Positions 61,098 to 64,000 of a stretch of 64,000 bases of DNA are shown here, piece after piece; position 1 is the stretch's first letter, and every line of letters begins with the position of its first letter. The stretch is from Pedococcus sp. 5OH_020 (GTDB taxonomy: Bacteria > Actinomycetota > Actinomycetes > Actinomycetales > Dermatophilaceae), in assembly GCF_027812955.1 (NCBI RefSeq), contig NZ_JAPYZV010000005.1, positions 124,001 to 188,000 of the forward strand, in the 5' to 3' direction. The notes under the pieces are model-generated. The model ran no database searches. It saw nothing but the letters and a program-made list of their open reading frames with translations, and was not told where the DNA came from. The position numbers and the translations under genes were made by a program.

Positions 61098-62437
61098 GTT
61101 GCGTCAGCCTCCTTGGCACGGACGATCTGCGGTCTGAGGTCCTCGGGGGGTGGGGTCCAGCTCCCCACCTCCGCGTCGACCTGTCGGCCGGTGCGGATGT
61201 CCTTGACCTGGTCGCCGGTCTCCCCGATCGGCGGGAACCACACGAAGGGGATCCCCCGCCGCTCGGCATAGCGGATCTGCTTGCCGAACTTGGCCGGCCG
61301 GGGCGCCACCTCGCAGGCGATCGCGCGAGCGCGCAACGCGGTCGCGACCTTCGTCGACCGGGCTCGGCCGCCCTCGTCGTTGACGGCGACCAGAATGCAC
61401 GCCGGGGTGGACCGGCTCGCGGTGAGCAGTCCCTTGCCCAGCAGCAGGCCGAGCAGCCGGGAGACGCCGATCGAGATGCCCACGCCCGGGTACGTGGTAC
61501 GACCGTCCGAGGCCAGCGAGTCGTACCGGCCACCCGAGCAGAACGACCCCCACGTCTCGTGCCCGACCAGCTGCGTCTCGTAGATCGTGCCGGTGTAGTA
61601 GTCGAGCCCCCGGGCGATCCTCAGGTCGGCGACCATCGATCCCGGCGCGTTGTCCAGTCCGGCCTGGATGACGGCGGCCAGGGCCTCGAGACCTTCGTCG
61701 AGCGTCGGGTGCTCCACTCCTAGGGTGCGCACCCGGTCGACGAACGACAGGTCCTCGGAGCGGATGGCCGCCAGGGCGAGACACTGGTCGGCCTGCTCCC
61801 GCCTCAGGCCCGCGTCCACGAGCAGGTCGCCCACCTTCCCCGGACCGATCTTGTCGAGCTTGTCGACCACCCGAAGGGTGCCCACGACGTCCTGGATGCC
61901 CAGGCCGAGATAGAAGCCTTCGGGAATCTTGCGGTTGCTGACCTGGATCAACATCCGGCCGATGGGCAGCCTGCGGAAGACCTCCGCCATGACCAGCGGC
62001 ACCTCCGCCTCGAAATGAGGGGCGAGGTCGCCGACGTCCACGACGTCGATGTCCGCCTGGGTGAACTCCCGGTAGCGGCCCTCCTGGGGACGCTCCCCCC
62101 GCCATACCTTCTGGATCTGGTGGCGCCGGAAGGGAAACGTGAGGTGGCCGGCGTTCTCCAGGACGTAGCGGGCGAAGGGCACGGTCAGGTCGAAGTGGAG
62201 GCCGAGCTCCGCGTCACCAGGGCTCTCCTCCGCCGCGAGCCGCGACACCGCGTAGATCTCCTTGTCCGAGTCCCCGCCCTTGCCCAGGAGCCGGTCCACC
62301 GGCTCCACGGCCCGCGTCTCGATCGAGGGGAAGCCGTGCAGCTCGAAGGTCTCCCGGATCACGTCGAGGAAGTGCTGCTCGACGATTCTCTCTGCCGGCA
62401 GGTACTCGGGAAATCCGCTGATGGGGCTGACCTTCAC
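61094..62437 (-). CDS. hisS: Histidyl-tRNA synthetase
   Basis: 447-residue class II aminoacyl-tRNA synthetase. Motif 2: FPFRRHQIQKVWRGERPQEG; HisA-type motifs ARGLDYYTGTIYE and FCSGGRYDSLA; motif 3 GVGISIGVSRLL. The C-terminal anticodon-binding domain ends VKDIRTGRQVDAEVG. GTG 62437 overlaps the upstream hydrolase stop by 4 bp. It lies in a hydrolase, hisS, malQ set; a hydrolase next to hisS is common in Actinobacteria. Confidence 0.96.
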   Translation of the reverse strand: MKVSPISGFPEYLPAERIVEQHFLDVIRETFELHGFPSIETRAVEPVDRLLGKGGDSDKEIYAVSRLAAEESPGDAELGLHFDLTVPFARYVLENAGHLTFPFRRHQIQKVWRGERPQEGRYREFTQADIDVVDVGDLAPHFEAEVPLVMAEVFRRLPIGRMLIQVSNRKIPEGFYLGLGIQDVVGTLRVVDKLDKIGPGKVGDLLVDAGLRREQADQCLALAAIRSEDLSFVDRVRTLGVEHPTLDEGLEALAAVIQAGLDNAPGSMVADLRIARGLDYYTGTIYETQLVGHETWGSFCSGGRYDSLASDGRTTYPGVGISIGVSRLLGLLLGKGLLTASRSTPACILVAVNDEGGRARSTKVATALRARAIACEVAPRPAKFGKQIRYAERRGIPFVWFPPIGETGDQVKDIRTGRQVDAEVGSWTPPPEDLRPQIVRAKEADAT

Positions 62438-63132
62438 GCGCCCAATCCTTGCAAATACGGGTTCGTGCCGCGCTCGCGGTCCATCGTCGTGGCGGGCCCG
62501 TGGCCTGGCAGGACCAGCGTGGCGTCCGGAAGCGGCAGCACGACGTCGCGCAAGGAGGCCTGCATGGCCCTGGCGTCCCCACCGGGAAGGTCCGTCCGGC
62601 CGATGGACCCGGCGAAGAGGACGTCACCGCTAAGGACCGTCGACGTCACCTGCGCACCGGTCACGCCCTCGGGCACGTCGGGGAGCGCGAACATGACCGA
62701 TCCCTCGGTATGTCCCGGCGCGTGCAGGACGCGCAGCGGGAGCCCGGCAAGGTCGAGGGACTGGTTCCCGGCGAGCTCGACGACGTCCTCAGGCTCTCGC
62801 CATACAGCCCTCTGCCCGAACTGCTGCTCCATCATCGCCAGCATGCCGGGCTCGATCGTCGCCAGCGGGTCGACGAGCCGGTACCGGTCGTCGGTGTGGA
62901 TGTAGGCCGCCGTGCGGCCGTCGCATACCGGGGTCACCGCGTACACATGGTCGAGGTGCCCGTGCGTGAGCAGCACCGCTGCCGGCCTCAGCCGGTGCTC
63001 CCGCAGGACGTCTCTCACCCTGTCCTCGACCCCGATCCCAGGGTCGACGACCACGCACTCCTCGCCGGCTGCCGCCGCGATGACGTAGCAGTTCGTGGCG
63101 AAGGCAGCCGCAGGGAATCCGATGGTGAGCAC
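62434..63132 (-). CDS. Metallo-beta-lactamase-fold hydrolase (glyoxalase II-like)
   Basis: 232-residue zinc hydrolase. HxHxDH is in LLTHGHLDHVY; later ligands are in HAPGHTEGSVMF, LSGDVLFAGSIGRTDLPGG and LPGHGPATTM, as in glyoxalase II/YcbL-like proteins. GTG 63132 is preferred over GTG 63150 because TAGGCT (63145-63140) with a 7-nt spacer precedes it, and the upstream start would place the promoter inside the gene. Its natural substrate is probably a thioester, not established. Confidence 0.87.
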   Translation of the reverse strand: MLTIGFPAAAFATNCYVIAAAAGEECVVVDPGIGVEDRVRDVLREHRLRPAAVLLTHGHLDHVYAVTPVCDGRTAAYIHTDDRYRLVDPLATIEPGMLAMMEQQFGQRAVWREPEDVVELAGNQSLDLAGLPLRVLHAPGHTEGSVMFALPDVPEGVTGAQVTSTVLSGDVLFAGSIGRTDLPGGDARAMQASLRDVVLPLPDATLVLPGHGPATTMDRERGTNPYLQGLGA

Positions 63133-63176
63133 GGGCCGCAGCCTAACCACTGTCCTGCCTGCCTAGACTGACGCGC
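63133..63176. promoter_or_regulatory. 44-bp divergent leaderless promoter (hydrolase / cyclophilin)
   Basis: Leftward TAGGCT (63145-63140) is 7 nt from GTG 63132; rightward TAGACT (63164-63169) is 7 nt from GTG 63177. No Shine-Dalgarno sequence is present on either side. Confidence 0.5.
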
Positions 63177-63998
63177 GTGACTAGGGAGCAGGAACGAGCC
63201 AGGGCCCGTCGACGGGCCCAGAAGTTCGACGCGAAACTGGCCCAGAAGGAGCGCGAGGCTGCGCGGAACCGCCAGGCAGGGGTGGTCGTCGTGGCAGTCC
63301 TCGTCGTCGTCGCCGCGTTCGTCTTCCTGTCGCTCAGGCTGGGCAAGCAGGCCACGCCGATCGCCGGTCAGAGCCCCAGCGCCTCCGCCACCTCCTCGGC
63401 GTCGCCCACGAGTGCGAGCGTGGCTGGGTGCACCCCCGCGCCGGCCACCCCCAAGGCCGTCAAGACCCAAGGTCTGCCGGCCAAGAGCACGGCAGCCGGC
63501 AAGACGTTCACCGCCGTGCTGACGACGAACTGCGGGGACATCACGATCCGGCTGGACGGCGCGAAGGCACCCCAGACGGTCGCGTCGTTCGTGTCCCTCG
63601 CCAGGTCGGGCTACTTCGCGGCCTCCCCCTGTCACCGGTTGACCACGCAGGGCATCTACGTGCTGCAGTGCGGCGACCCCATGGGCGGGACCGGCACCGG
63701 ACCGGGCTACTCGTACGGCATCGAGAACGCTCCCAAGACAGGGAAGTACCCCGCCGGCACTGTCGCCATGGCACGCACCAGCGACCCCAACAGCAACGCC
63801 GACCAGTTCTTCCTGGTCTACAAGGACTCCGAGCTGCCGACCGCCGGTGGTGGCTACTCCATCTTCGGCACGGTGACCGGTGGAATGGATATTGTCGAGA
63901 AGATCGCCGCAGCAGGTGTGGCCGGCGGGTCCGGTGACGGCCCGCCCGCTGCCCCCATCAGCATCCTCAAGGTTGCTGTGACCGAGAAGAAGGCCTGA
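63177..63998 (+). CDS. Membrane-anchored peptidyl-prolyl isomerase (cyclophilin)
   Basis: 273-residue exported PPIase. The N-terminus is a very basic, helical cytoplasmic stretch (REQERARARRRAQKFDAK), then a membrane anchor (VVVVAVLVVVAAFVFLSL, residues ~36-53), a Ser/Thr-rich linker and a cyclophilin domain: APQTVASFVSLARSGYF, PCHRLTTQGIYVLQCGDP, RTSDPNSNADQFFLVY and SIFGTVTGGMDIVEKIA. Catalytic Arg (HRL) and QFF are intact. The GTG start follows TAGACT with a 7-nt spacer. It likely assists folding of exported proteins outside the membrane. Confidence 0.92.
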   Translation: MTREQERARARRRAQKFDAKLAQKEREAARNRQAGVVVVAVLVVVAAFVFLSLRLGKQATPIAGQSPSASATSSASPTSASVAGCTPAPATPKAVKTQGLPAKSTAAGKTFTAVLTTNCGDITIRLDGAKAPQTVASFVSLARSGYFAASPCHRLTTQGIYVLQCGDPMGGTGTGPGYSYGIENAPKTGKYPAGTVAMARTSDPNSNADQFFLVYKDSELPTAGGGYSIFGTVTGGMDIVEKIAAAGVAGGSGDGPPAAPISILKVAVTEKKA

Positions 63999-64000
63999 CC

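Overview
The window is chromosomal DNA of a high-GC actinobacterium. RbpA, GarA, FtsR, a polyprenol-phosphate mannose synthase and the small-basic-protein/DUF881 block are all actinobacterial hallmarks. Codon use (almost all third positions G or C) and gene content fit a Micrococcales-type organism, possibly Intrasporangiaceae, but the family is inferred and not shown by the sequence. There is no insertion sequence, prophage, plasmid gene or CRISPR array. The window is mostly dense housekeeping sequence with a few accessory patches.

Layout. 1-6377: a lysine-fermentation cluster, with kamA (partial, minus) divergent from kdd, an amidohydrolase, kamD, kamE and kal. 6378-9702: a 406-bp regulatory gap, then lnt, ppm and fxsA. 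9703-16060: rbpA with a disulfide-stress-type promoter, an MFS transporter, an M15 peptidase, a GNAT, an SMP-30 protein and a cation/proton antiporter. 16102-19374: an AraC, VOC and UvrA-like operon. 19385-28572: a damaged GNAT, an orphan sigma factor, two small metabolic genes, YciO, tdh-kbl (threonine to glycine), an RibD-type reductase, the phzF/DUF1697/osmC operon and a histidine phosphatase. 28559-29736: a RES-type toxin-antitoxin pair. 29825-35773: a glutamate-cysteine-ligase-like enzyme and sbcDC. 35794-44634 (minus): the conserved gcvP, merR, DUF151, ftsR, garA, gcvH, DUF881, sbp, DUF881 and CDP-alcohol phosphotransferase block, with a glycine riboswitch before gcvP. 44677-47412: a PatB-type lyase, DUF2461 and a methyltransferase. 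47434-50865: a cell-surface patch with an ECF sigma factor, a membrane partner, an LAFTG-anchored protein and an orphan Flp pilin. 51118-59111 (minus): tRNA-Pro(GGG), then der, cmk, tyrA, rluB, scpB, scpA, parA and xerD. 59131-63998: a membrane protein, malQ, hisS, a metallo-beta-lactamase-fold hydrolase and an exported cyclophilin.

How the genes fit together. Amino-acid catabolism recurs: lysine via the aminomutases, threonine to glycine via Tdh/Kbl, and glycine via GcvP/GcvH under a riboswitch, next to GarA, which in relatives balances 2-oxoglutarate and glutamate flux. The minus-strand block at 52867-59111 gathers chromosome segregation and recombination (XerD, ParA, ScpA, ScpB) with Cmk, TyrA and RluB in tightly overlapping frames.

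Expression signals. About 27 genes have a hexamer of the form NANNNT (usually TANNNT) ending 6-8 nt before the start codon and no Shine-Dalgarno sequence, which is the arrangement of leaderless transcripts. I used this to choose several starts. Internal operon genes mostly overlap by 4 bp (ATGA or GTGA).
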